Source of the DNA: Corticimicrobacter populi
Lineage (GTDB): Bacteria > Pseudomonadota > Gammaproteobacteria > Burkholderiales > Burkholderiaceae_B
Assembly: GCF_003123725.1 (NCBI RefSeq)
Contig: NZ_QETA01000005.1
Span: 186,001 to 250,000, forward strand
Direction: 5' to 3'
DNA: 64,000 bases
Position numbers and translations under genes: made by a program. This document shows, piece by piece, positions 30,685-37,875 of the stretch. The notes beneath the pieces are model-generated. The model was given only the letters and a program-made list of their open reading frames with translations, searched no databases and had not been told where the DNA came from. Within the stretch, counting starts at the first letter, position 1. Every line of letters begins with the position of its first letter.

Positions 30685-30867
30685 TCATCCCTCGCCGTCG
30701 CCTTCCCCGGTGATGGCTGCGCTGATGTCTTCGAATACGCCCCGGATATCAGTGCCCAGGGCGGTCAGGGCCGCAATGATCACGACAGCGATCAGGCCGG
30801 CAATCAGGCCATATTCGATGGCGGTGGCACCTTGCTCATCGTGCCAGAACTGTTTGAGTGTATTCAT
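30685..30867 (-). CDS. flp: Flp type IVb pilin
   Basis: 60-residue pilin: short basic leader, then the Flp motif ATAIEYGLIAGLIAVVII with processing site around GATAIEY and Glu in the fifth position after the cut, and an acidic tail ending GEGDGEG. It is the structural subunit of the Flp/Tad pilus. ATG 30867 has a strong AAGGAG. Its promoter is proposed at 30974-31002, with a leader of about 100 nt. The 85-bp gap to tadV may hold a processing site; none recognised. Confidence 0.95.
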   Translation of the reverse strand: MNTLKQFWHDEQGATAIEYGLIAGLIAVVIIAALTALGTDIRGVFEDISAAITGEGDGEG

Positions 30868-30973
30868 GATGCTGCTCTCCTTCTGGGGGTCAAAGGGTGC
30901 TGCAGGCGCTACGTGAACAACGGGAAACAGTCGGTGGTGAAACAGTGCATCTTTTTTTATTTAATGTCGGGTC

Positions 30974-31002
30974 AGATTACTAAAACATTGCAGGCCTTGC
31001 AA
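30974..31002 (-). promoter_or_regulatory. Probable sigma-70 promoter of flp
   Basis: On the minus strand TTGCAA (30997-31002), a 17-nt spacer, and TAATCT (30974-30979). The start would be near 30967. No -24/-12 element with correct spacing was found here, so flp probably uses the housekeeping sigma factor. Confidence 0.5.
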
Positions 31003-31003
31003 T
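30987..31003. repeat. Palindrome over the flp -35 element
   Basis: ATTGCA (30987-30992), GGCCT, TGCAAT (30998-31003): 6-bp perfect arms overlapping the -35. A longer-range pair, AATGTCG (30963-30969) and CGACATT (31010-31016), flanks it. These could be operators; the binding protein is unknown. Confidence 0.45.
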
Positions 31004-31016
31004 ATGTTTCGACATT

Positions 31017-31052
31017 TGAAAAGACCAGCCCGGACAACGCCAGGCTGGTCTT
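31017..31052 (-). terminator. Intrinsic terminator of the collagen-like lipoprotein gene
   Basis: AAGACCAGCC (31021-31030) and GGCTGGTCTT (31043-31052) form a 10-bp stem; on the minus strand it is followed by TTTTC. It lies 28 bp after the stop at 31080 and separates this gene from flp. Confidence 0.8.
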
Positions 31053-31079
31053 CCAGATACAGCCAGGAGGGGGAGGATG

Positions 31080-32396
31080 TCAACGATTGAGAATGCCCAG
31101 TCCACCGCCGAGCAATCCTCCCAGGCCGCCCGTCGTGCCTTCCTGCGCATTGGTGCCCGTGAGTCCGCCTGTCAGACCATCGCTCAGGCCCTGGGCCAGC
31201 CCCGAGGTCAAGCCAGCGACGCCGTTGGTGACATGTCCGAGCGTGGCACCGAGCGGGTTGCCTGCCTGTGCGTGATCCGGGTTCAGGATGCCACCGGCGC
31301 TGGCAACGCCTGCGCCGACCTGCTGGACCAGATGACCGACACCGCCGACAGGCAGGGCCTGATCGAGTTGGCTGCCTACGGTCCCGAGGGCATCGCCCAG
31401 GCTACCGAGTACCTGGTCTGCGGGCAGCGCCAGACCAGTGGCGGCACCGACTTGCTGTGTCAGCCCGACCACGGCCATGCCGGCAGGTACGGCGGCTTGG
31501 TCAAGCACGGCACCGGTGTTGCCGAGTACGCTGCCCAGATTGAGTGGTACCAGATTGTCCAGGGCCGCGCCGGTATTGCCCAGGGCTGGCTCCAGGATGG
31601 CGATGGTCTGGCCTGGAGGCATCAGCGTGGTAGTGATGTTTTGCAGGGGAGCCGCCAGGGGTTGCAACAGGCCGCCATCGGCAACCAGCGCACTGGCCAG
31701 TGCATCCAGGGCTCCGGTGGCATGACCCAGTGTCGTGGCCAGTGGCATGCCCTGGTCCGGCGTGGCATGCAGCAGGCCACCCAGACTGGCAACTGTATCG
31801 CCCAAGCCGGTCAGCAAGCCCTCAGCTCCACTGTCGAGGTTCAGGGGCAGACCACTGGTTCCAAGAGCCTGGCCGGTCTGTCCCAGCAGGTTACCGGTCT
31901 GGCCGAGAGCATCATTGATCGGGGCTCCCAGGCCGGTCTCGGCCCCGATGCGTTGCGTAAGTTGAGTCAGCGGGGACAGTACAGGCTCGATCAGGGGGTC
32001 GATCGAGTTGCCGAGGTCGCCGAGTGGTCCGCCCAGGCCGGTCCCTGTCAGATTGTCTGCAACAGTCCCGGTATTGCCCAACAGGGTTTCCACAGCTCCT
32101 GCCTGTGGCGACCCGACACCGAAGTCGGGTGTGGCACCGTTATCGGTACCACCGCCGGGATTGCCGCCACCGTTGTTGTTACCACCGTTGCCATTGCCCG
32201 GAGGCGTACCGCCACCATTGCCGTCCGGCAGTGTCGGTGTCGGCGTACCCGTGCCGGGATTGGTCGGGGTGGGGCTGCTGTTGTCCCTTGATCCCGAACT
32301 GGCGCAGCCAGCCAGCGCGAAGGCCGCAAGCAGCAGGCTGCCAGCCAGGGTTTTACGGAAAATGGGAGCAAGGCTGGGGGATGCGATGCGCGACAT
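31080..32396 (-). CDS. Gly-rich, collagen-like-repeat lipoprotein
   Basis: 438 residues. A lipoprotein signal ends in LAAFALAGC (Cys at the lipobox). Next is a low-complexity stalk of Pro/Thr/Gly/Asn (about residues 33-85, e.g. PGTGTPTPTLPDG and GGNNNGGGNPGGG). The rest is a long repeat domain of units such as LLGNTGTVADNL, NDALGQTGNLLGQTGQALG, ALGNTGAALDNL, SVLGNTGAVLDQ and GSLGDALGTVGSQL; the C-terminus is LGGLLGGGLGIL. Databases often call such proteins collagen-like triple-helix repeat proteins, though the repeats are Leu/Gly-rich rather than strict Gly-X-Y. ATG 32396 has AAGGAG. Proposed surface adhesin or matrix protein; its sigma-54 promoter is at 32452-32466. Likely partner of the TpsB protein upstream. 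Confidence 0.8.
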   Translation of the reverse strand: MSRIASPSLAPIFRKTLAGSLLLAAFALAGCASSGSRDNSSPTPTNPGTGTPTPTLPDGNGGGTPPGNGNGGNNNGGGNPGGGTDNGATPDFGVGSPQAGAVETLLGNTGTVADNLTGTGLGGPLGDLGNSIDPLIEPVLSPLTQLTQRIGAETGLGAPINDALGQTGNLLGQTGQALGTSGLPLNLDSGAEGLLTGLGDTVASLGGLLHATPDQGMPLATTLGHATGALDALASALVADGGLLQPLAAPLQNITTTLMPPGQTIAILEPALGNTGAALDNLVPLNLGSVLGNTGAVLDQAAVPAGMAVVGLTQQVGAATGLALPADQVLGSLGDALGTVGSQLDQALPVGGVGHLVQQVGAGVASAGGILNPDHAQAGNPLGATLGHVTNGVAGLTSGLAQGLSDGLTGGLTGTNAQEGTTGGLGGLLGGGLGILNR

Positions 32397-32451
32397 GACG
32401 GTCTCCTTGGAAAGGTGTGCAGCAGTCAATGAGGGGGGTGCAGGGATCGAA

Positions 32452-32466
32452 GCAAATTCGATGCCA
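32452..32466 (-). promoter_or_regulatory. Sigma-54 (-24/-12) promoter of the collagen-like gene
   Basis: On the minus strand TGGCATCGAATTTGC: TGGCA at -24 and TTGC at -12, with exactly 10 nt between the invariant GG and GC, preceded by C and followed by T as in the consensus. Predicted start near 32441, giving a 44-nt leader to ATG 32396. This is the only well-matched -24/-12 element I found in the cluster's gaps. Confidence 0.75.
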
Positions 32467-32508
32467 GTTCTACCCAGACCTGCTGTATTTCTTTTCAGGG
32501 GTGATAAT

Positions 32509-32558
32509 ATTTTTTTTAGTTGTTTGTTTTTTATGAGTTTTATTTTTTAAAAATTTGC
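32509..32558. promoter_or_regulatory. AT-rich tract between enhancer palindromes and sigma-54 promoter
   Basis: About 50 bp composed almost only of A and T in a high-GC genome. In sigma-54 promoters such a tract often bends DNA or binds IHF. No exact IHF core (WATCAA-N4-TTR) was recognised. The 323-bp gap 32397-32719 consists of this tract, the promoter and two palindromes. Confidence 0.45.
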
Positions 32559-32597
32559 TTTGTCGTGTCAGTCTCAGCGTCTGAAAACCATTTCAAG

Positions 32598-32616
32598 ATC
32601 GTATCTGCGTTACGAT
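32598..32616. promoter_or_regulatory. Palindrome ATCGTA-N7-TACGAT, candidate activator site
   Basis: Six-base perfect arms (32598-32603 and 32611-32616), about 165 bp upstream of the predicted sigma-54 start. It contains GTTACG, similar to the GTTACC of the stronger palindrome nearby. Confidence 0.45.
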
Positions 32617-32646
32617 TTGTGGTGGGTTTGAGGGAACGGGGGCGTA

Positions 32647-32670
32647 ACCGTTACCTGAATCGGTAACGGT
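32647..32670. promoter_or_regulatory. Perfect palindrome ACCGTTACC-N6-GGTAACGGT, candidate enhancer
   Basis: Nine-base perfect arms (32647-32655 and 32662-32670) separated by TGAATC, about 218 bp upstream of the predicted sigma-54 start. Size and distance fit an upstream activating sequence for a Fis-HTH activator such as the one at 17085-18503. Confidence 0.55.
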
Positions 32671-32719
32671 GGGTCGTAGCGAATCCTCTGCAGGCCGCAC
32701 AGGGTACTGGCGGTCGAGC

Positions 32720-34453
32720 CTACTGGTAGAACAGCGAGTAGTTCGCGTTGAAGCGGGGGCGACGATCATCCCGGCCGATTGGGCGATCCCCCACGGGTTG
32801 GGCGATATTGATATCGAGCAGGTAGCGGCGGTCATCGGTCAGTTTCATGCCCAGGGCAACCGAGGCCAGGCGGCGTGGCTCCAGTACACGCCAGGCGGGT
32901 GCGTTGTACCAGGCGCGTGCGTGATCGAGGCGCAGATAGGGTTCGACGACCTTCAGGTAGTCCAGGTCGGCCACAAAGCGCCTGCGCAGGGTGGCTGCGA
33001 TGCCATAGCCCTTGTCTCCGGCCAGTTCGCCCTGTGGGTATCCCAGGCCGTAGTTCCAGCTGCCGAAGGAGATCTGTTCGATGGAAGGGAGAATATCGTT
33101 GCTGTACTGGGCCGTACCGGCCAGTGTCAGTCCGAACTGTGCTGGCAGAACCCAGTTCTGCTCGGCCGACATGTGGTAGCGCTTGAAGTCGAGATCATGG
33201 GCAGGGGGCTCCAAGGTACCGGGTGCGCTGGAGGTCAGGGATTTGCTTGCGCCAAAGGCATCGAAACCCTGGTTCATCCCCAGGCGCAGATGATGGGATT
33301 GGGTGGCGGACTGTCCCTGGTAGCGCAATTCGACCCGGGCGACGCGCAGACGGTTTTTTTCCTCAAGCCAGAGGCGTCCGGACTCATGCGTATAGTCGTC
33401 CAGTGTCTGCACGCCATAAAAACCGGCACGCAGGTCGAGGCGGCGGGTATTGTCGAGCAGCAACGGATAGGTCAGACCGACATCGAGCCGCTCGTTATAG
33501 ATTTTTCGCGTGTATCCCAGGCTTTCCAACTGTGCATCTTCAGGCTCGGCCTTGTAGTGATAGCCGCTGACCTCAAGGGCCAGCCCGTCGGCCCCGATCG
33601 GTACCGTGATTTCACCCTGGTAGTAGCGTACGCTGCGGCTTGCCGTGGGGATGGCGGCTGTCAGGCGAGTCTGCTCCCCAAGTGGCGTCAGGCTGTTGAG
33701 GTTGATCGATGCAATCCCCTGCATGTTGCCACCCAGATTGGTGACGCCGCCGGAGAGCGCGTATGCCTGATGGCTGACGTCAAGGACCAGGTCGGTGGCA
33801 CCACTGGCCCGGCGCGGCATATCCAGCTTGGGGGTGATCCGGATGCCGGGGACGGCACGCATCAGGCCCAGCGTGCGCTCGAGTGTGCTGCGGGTGAGGG
33901 GTTTTTCGTCAACCAGGGCCTGTGCCAGCGTATCGAGGCGATCCACGGCGGGGTTGTCTTCGCCCTGGATCAGGACTTCACCGATGTAGCCTTCCACGAC
34001 CGTGACCTTGACCAGGCCATCGGCAAAGTCCTGCTGCTGCAGCATGGCAAAGGACAGCAGGTAACCCTGTTGCTGGTACAGCTCGGTAATGCGATTGACC
34101 TCGCTGGCCAGTTCGGACACCGTGACGGTACGGCCGGCCAGGGGCTCCAGGATCGCGGAAATTTCTGCAAAGGGCAGGGTGCGGGCACCGCTGACATCAA
34201 AGTTCCGGATGGTCAGGCGCTGCGCCAGCAGGTTCTGAACGCCTTCCTGGCTGGGCGGTGGTGCCTGTGTGGCGGCAGGCGGGGGCTGGCTCGCCAGTTC
34301 GTTCGGTGCAGGAATTTCGATCCCGTCGAGCGGGTTGCCGCGCAGTGGTGCGGCCGCCTGGGCCTGATGGGTCGGCATGGCCAGCAAGATCCAGCCAGAT
34401 GCCAACATGATGTATCGATAGGGATGCAACGTACGGCGGTCAGACTGGATCAT
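32720..34453 (-). CDS. TpsB/ShlB-FhaC-type outer-membrane transporter
   Basis: 577 residues. A signal peptide is followed by a Pro-rich linker and POTRA domains (TIRNFDVSGARTLPFAEIS; VNRITELYQQQGYLLSFAM; VTVVEGYIGEVLIQGE), then a 16-strand-type beta barrel ending in NANYSLFYQ with a C-terminal aromatic. Such proteins export large partner proteins across the outer membrane. In the loop-6 region, where TpsB proteins usually have VRGY, this one has NYGLGYPQGELAGDKGYG: the usual Arg is replaced by Leu. No TpsA exoprotein gene is adjacent; the next gene downstream is the collagen-like lipoprotein. ATG 34453 has GAGGAA and lies 11 bp after rpoN. Confidence 0.88.
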   Translation of the reverse strand: MIQSDRRTLHPYRYIMLASGWILLAMPTHQAQAAAPLRGNPLDGIEIPAPNELASQPPPAATQAPPPSQEGVQNLLAQRLTIRNFDVSGARTLPFAEISAILEPLAGRTVTVSELASEVNRITELYQQQGYLLSFAMLQQQDFADGLVKVTVVEGYIGEVLIQGEDNPAVDRLDTLAQALVDEKPLTRSTLERTLGLMRAVPGIRITPKLDMPRRASGATDLVLDVSHQAYALSGGVTNLGGNMQGIASINLNSLTPLGEQTRLTAAIPTASRSVRYYQGEITVPIGADGLALEVSGYHYKAEPEDAQLESLGYTRKIYNERLDVGLTYPLLLDNTRRLDLRAGFYGVQTLDDYTHESGRLWLEEKNRLRVARVELRYQGQSATQSHHLRLGMNQGFDAFGASKSLTSSAPGTLEPPAHDLDFKRYHMSAEQNWVLPAQFGLTLAGTAQYSNDILPSIEQISFGSWNYGLGYPQGELAGDKGYGIAATLRRRFVADLDYLKVVEPYLRLDHARAWYNAPAWRVLEPRRLASVALGMKLTDDRRYLLDINIAQPVGDRPIGRDDRRPRFNANYSLFYQ

Positions 34454-34464
34454 GCGCAGATTCC

Positions 34465-35793
34465 TCAGGTGGGCGGCCTCTTGCGGGCCGAGGCGGGCGG
34501 GATCCGCAGTGCTTCGCGGTATTTGGCAACGGTGCGGCGGGCGATGGCGACGCCGCGAGCCGACAGCAGGTCGGCCAGTTGATTGTCGGAGACGGGCTTG
34601 TCGGGCGATTCTGCTGCGATGATCTCACGCAACAGGGCCTGCACGGCCGTGGCAGAGGTGGAGTCCTGAGTACCGTCCGCGCCTGCCAGCCGGGCACTGA
34701 AGAATTGCTTGAAATCGACCAGTCCGTGCGGCGTATGCATGTATTTCTGGGCGATGGCCCGCGATACAGTGGACTCGTGCATGTCGATGTCCTGAGCGAT
34801 ATCCTTCAGCGTCATGGCCTGCATGGCAGTGGGGCCTGTATCCAGGAAACCGGCTTGGCGCCGGACCACGGCCTGCCCGATTTTCAGCAGGGTGTCATAG
34901 CGCTGCCCGAGGCTGCGCAGCAGCCAGCGGGCCTGTTGCAACTGCTCGTGCATGGCGCTGTGTTCGCGGGCATCCTGAGCCTGAAGCAGGCTGGCGTATT
35001 GCTGGTTCAGACTGATGCGGGGCAGTGCGGCAGGATTGAGTTCTGCCTGCCAGCGGCCGCGGGCATCACGTGTGGCCAGAATGTCGGGGATGACATAGTC
35101 AGCAGCAGGCCGGGTCCAGTCGTGCCCGGGATGTGGTGACAAATGTGCGATCAGTTCGCAGGCATGCTGGATCGTGCCGGCGTCGAAAGGCAGCAGTGTG
35201 CGCAACTGGTTCAGTTTGCGCGCAGCGACCAGATCAAGATGCGACTGGCAGATGCTCAGGGCGCAGGTCACCACGGCCGGGTCATCTGCGTAGGGGAAGG
35301 CATGGGTATCCATGGCCTGCAGTTGCAGGACCAGGCATTCTTCCAGCGAACGCGCACCGATGCCGGGTGGATCGAAGGACTGCAGCAGGTGCAGGGCGGC
35401 TTCGAGTTCGGTCGTTTCGATGGCCAGCGTATCGGGCAGCCAGGTGCGGATATCGTCGAGCGTGTCGGGCAACCAGCCGCTATCGTCCAGTGCATCGATA
35501 AGGACCTGTACCAGTGCCTTGCGACGCTCGTCGGCTGGCTGGAACGTCAATTGTTCGAGCAGGTGGTCGCGCAGGGTGACCGGTGCCGCCTCTTCGAACA
35601 CCATGTCATCGTCATAGGCCGGTGCTGCCGGGCCGGCATCGGCCAGTTCCAGCAGGGGGTTTTCGTCGGCCAGGCGGACCACCTCTTCGTGCAGCGCAAG
35701 CGTCGACAGTTGCAGCAGTCTCAGGGACTGCCGCAACTGCGGTGTCAGCGACAGGCGCTGGCCGAGCTGGAGCGAAACGGAAAGCTGGCTCAT
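34465..35793 (-). CDS. rpoN: RNA polymerase sigma-54 factor
   Basis: 442 residues. Region I is the Gln/Leu-rich LGQRLSLTPQLRQSLRLLQ plus STLALHEEV and ENPLLEL. Region II is short. The core-binding and HTH domains follow (LKDIAQDIDMHESTVSRAIA and YMHTPHGLVDFKQFFS), ending in a perfect RpoN box ARRTVAKYRE. It lies in the adhesion cluster rather than next to lptB, hpf and ptsN, where proteobacterial rpoN usually sits, and is shorter than the roughly 480-500 residues of most. It may therefore be a second copy dedicated to the region; I cannot see the rest of the genome. No strong Shine-Dalgarno at ATG 35793. Confidence 0.94.
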   Translation of the reverse strand: MSQLSVSLQLGQRLSLTPQLRQSLRLLQLSTLALHEEVVRLADENPLLELADAGPAAPAYDDDMVFEEAAPVTLRDHLLEQLTFQPADERRKALVQVLIDALDDSGWLPDTLDDIRTWLPDTLAIETTELEAALHLLQSFDPPGIGARSLEECLVLQLQAMDTHAFPYADDPAVVTCALSICQSHLDLVAARKLNQLRTLLPFDAGTIQHACELIAHLSPHPGHDWTRPAADYVIPDILATRDARGRWQAELNPAALPRISLNQQYASLLQAQDAREHSAMHEQLQQARWLLRSLGQRYDTLLKIGQAVVRRQAGFLDTGPTAMQAMTLKDIAQDIDMHESTVSRAIAQKYMHTPHGLVDFKQFFSARLAGADGTQDSTSATAVQALLREIIAAESPDKPVSDNQLADLLSARGVAIARRTVAKYREALRIPPASARKRPPT

Positions 35794-35928
35794 GGCGTGA
35801 TCGCGGCGCGGAGATAAACGTCAGTTTGCATGCGGCATCTTAATAACACGGCTTGACGATTTGGGATAGCTGGACCGACATAATCATGCTATAAACGAGA
35901 ACAAGTGAGATTTGCCTTTCTTTGATAT

Positions 35929-36231
35929 ATGTATATCTGTATCTGCAATGCCGTGACCGAACGGCAGGTTAATGCCAGTGTAGCGCGAGGGGCTCGGACC
36001 CTGTCCGACCTGCAGGCCGACCTGGGCGTTGCCACCTGCTGCGGTTGCTGTGCCGAGATGGCCGAAAGCTACCTGCCCTGTGCTTCGGCCTGCGCATGCG
36101 CGGGGGGCTGTTGTGACTGTGCAACGGCCATGCCGGTCGCACCTGTCGTCGAATCCGGCTCGTCCCGTGGTGAGCGTCTGCAGGATCGGCTGGGTTTTTC
36201 CCATGTCCTGGAGGCTGTTCCCGCCCTCTGA
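35929..36231 (+). CDS. bfd: Bacterioferritin-associated ferredoxin with Cys-rich tail
   Basis: Bfd is a [2Fe-2S] protein that passes electrons to bacterioferritin to release iron. The four cluster cysteines are at positions 4, 6, 38 and 41 (YICICNAVTE and CCGCC). Odd: cysteines also at 37 and 40, plus six more in PCASACACAGGCCDCA (51-64), then a hydrophilic tail to residue 100; classical Bfd is about 64 residues. The bfr gene follows. No clear Shine-Dalgarno before ATG 35929. Confidence 0.85.
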   Translation: MYICICNAVTERQVNASVARGARTLSDLQADLGVATCCGCCAEMAESYLPCASACACAGGCCDCATAMPVAPVVESGSSRGERLQDRLGFSHVLEAVPAL

Positions 36232-36318
36232 TCGGCGGCAAGCCCGCATGGGCACACACCTGTCTTTGCAGTGCTTCGCAAAGGCAGAGTCATTCTCGTT
36301 TTCTCGTCGCTTACCGCT

Positions 36319-36335
36319 ACGGCTTGTAAAGCCGT
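36319..36335 (+). terminator. Small hairpin between bfd and bfr
   Basis: ACGGCTT (36319-36325), loop GTA, AAGCCGT (36329-36335), followed by TTATC. It could partly terminate bfd transcription; the T-run is short. Confidence 0.35.
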
Positions 36336-36448
36336 TTATCACCTGCATAGTCCGACTGTACCCTGTCCCGTTTGGATGATAGCCTGCGTATATGGTCCGC
36401 GCCGCTGCCAGGCGTCGTGGCGTTCAAACACGGCACAGGAGCGATATC

Positions 36449-36922
36449 ATGCAAGGCGACAAAAAGGTCATTCAACTCTTGAACCAGCAGCTCAAGAATG
36501 AGCTGACGGCCATCAACCAGTATTTCCTGCATGCGCGGATGCTCAACCACTGGGGTTTCGACCGGCTTGGCAAGCACGAATACAAAGAGTCCATCGAGGA
36601 AATGAAGCACGCCGACAAGCTGATCGAGCGGATCTTCGTGCTCGATGGCCTGCCCAACCTGCAGGACTTGCACAAGCTGCGCATCGGCGAAGACGTGCCC
36701 GAAATCCTGTCCTGTGACCTGGCGCTCGAGACCATTTCCCAGGCCACGCTCAAGGAAGGCATCGCGCACTGCGAATCCGTGCAGGACTACGTATCGCGTG
36801 ACCTGCTGCAGAAACTGCTGGATGAGACCGAGGAACATATCGACTGGCTCGAGACCCAGATCGATCTGGTCGGCGCGGTGGGCCTGGCGAACTATCTGCA
36901 GAGTCAGATCGGCGACGAGTGA
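36449..36922 (+). CDS. bfr: Bacterioferritin
   Basis: 157-residue haem-containing ferritin storing iron as ferric oxide in a 24-subunit shell. Ferroxidase ligands Glu18, Glu51 and His54 and haem ligand Met52 are in the expected places ([23 protein letters not shown]), and the late [12 protein letters not shown] carries the remaining Glu and His. ATG 36449 is preceded by AGGAGCG; the frame upstream is not conserved. It is paired with bfd. Confidence 0.97.
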   Translation: MQGDKKVIQLLNQQLKNELTAINQYFLHARMLNHWGFDRLGKHEYKESIEEMKHADKLIERIFVLDGLPNLQDLHKLRIGEDVPEILSCDLALETISQATLKEGIAHCESVQDYVSRDLLQKLLDETEEHIDWLETQIDLVGAVGLANYLQSQIGDE

Positions 36923-36962
36923 TATCCACTACGGTCCAAAACCGGGTACAATGCTCGGCTAC

Positions 36963-37037
36963 GCGACCGTAGTTCAATGGATAGAATTAGAGTTTCCGAA
37001 GCTCTCGATACAGGTTCGATTCCTGTCGGTCGCGCCA
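36963..37037 (+). tRNA. tRNA-Arg (anticodon CCG)
   Basis: 75-nt cloverleaf: acceptor GCGACCG/CGGTCGC, anticodon arm GAGTTTCCGAAGCTC with anticodon CCG (reads CGG), T-arm CAGGTTCGATTCCTG, encoded CCA at 37035-37037. A -10-like TACAAT at 36947-36952 lies just upstream. Confidence 0.95.
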
Positions 37038-37067
37038 GAACATCACCGAGGCAATCGCCTCGGGCAC

Positions 37068-37108
37068 AGACCCGCTGCATGCCGCGCATGAGCGGGTCTT
37101 TGTTTTTC
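37068..37108 (+). terminator. Intrinsic terminator of tRNA-Arg
   Basis: AGACCCGCT (37068-37076) pairs with AGCGGGTCT (37091-37099), followed by TTTGTTTTT. Confidence 0.85.
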
Positions 37109-37193
37109 TTGATGATCGGCGCAGGGGATTCGGGCCGAGCCGGATCGTGAATCTGCTATAAAAACGGCTGACGTCTCTTTTTCAGGATGGTGC

Positions 37194-37454
37194 ATGTCCG
37201 TTCAAGTCTTTGGCCGTCGTGCGGTGGCCTTGTCGTTGGTGGTGCTGGTTTCCGGTTGTTCAGTGATTGATCTGGGTGGCAGCAGTAGCCATAGTGGCAG
37301 CAGCGCTGACACGCGCACCGAGTGCCAGCGCAATCCCGGTCCCTGCATGTACGAGGGGCCCTACGAGGTCGGTGAGCGAGACTACGCCGAAGAAGAGGCT
37401 CGCCGCCTGAACCGGGCCGAATACGAGCGGTTGTTGCGCAGCGCAGGCAAGTAG
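37194..37454 (+). CDS. Small lipoprotein, unknown function
   Basis: 86 residues with a lipoprotein signal (ALSLVVLVSGC, Cys at about residue 22), a Ser/Gly-rich linker, and a short C-terminal segment with two Cys (ECQRNPGPC) and YAEEEARRLNRAEYERLLR. No family recognised. ATG 37194 has CAGGATGG upstream. It precedes the PepSY-two-component group by 68 bp. Confidence 0.72.
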   Translation: MSVQVFGRRAVALSLVVLVSGCSVIDLGGSSSHSGSSADTRTECQRNPGPCMYEGPYEVGERDYAEEEARRLNRAEYERLLRSAGK

Positions 37455-37522
37455 CCCGGTTGGCGGTCCATTCATTCTGCATTCATCCAGTCTGTCGTAT
37501 AACGCCGGCTGGAGGTGTATCG

Positions 37523-37861
37523 ATGAGATCAAGCGGAAAGCGAATATCGTACGGTGGCGTGATGGCCGCGCTGTGCTGTGGCCTGATGGTACTGGTTGCC
37601 GGGCCGGTGGCGGCAGGCGATGATGATCACGAGATTGCACGGCGCGCCCTTGAGGCGGGTGAGGTGCTGCCCCTGCGTACGGTGCTTGATATCGTGGAAA
37701 AACAGTATCCGGGACAGGTCGTGGAGGTCGAGTTCGAGCACGACGATGGTGAATTCCAATACGAGATCAAGGTGCTGCAGCAAGGTGGGCGGCTGGTCAA
37801 GCTGGACCTTGATGCGCGTACCGGCGAGATCGTCGAGGCCAAGAGCAGACGGCGCGACTGA
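37523..37861 (+). CDS. PepSY-domain periplasmic protein
   Basis: 112 residues. A signal peptide is followed by a PepSY domain: EVLPLRTVLDIVEKQYPGQV, EFEHDDGEFQYEIKVLQQGG and KLDLDARTGEIVEAK. PepSY proteins of this size are often encoded with two-component systems and may modulate them or a membrane protease; its target is unknown. ATG 37523 has GGAGGTG. The response regulator starts 14 bp later. Confidence 0.88.
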   Translation: MRSSGKRISYGGVMAALCCGLMVLVAGPVAAGDDDHEIARRALEAGEVLPLRTVLDIVEKQYPGQVVEVEFEHDDGEFQYEIKVLQQGGRLVKLDLDARTGEIVEAKSRRRD

Positions 37862-37875
37862 CGACGGAGGCAGGC

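Noticed and set aside
30822-30840. TGGCAC-TTGC-like sequence inside flp (plus strand)
   Set aside because: The two halves are only 1 nt apart; sigma-54 needs 10 nt between GG and GC, and it lies within the gene on the wrong strand.
31077-32291. Plus-strand frame opposite the collagen-like gene
   Set aside because: Composition mirrors the repeats of the real gene; the minus strand has lipobox, Shine-Dalgarno and terminator.
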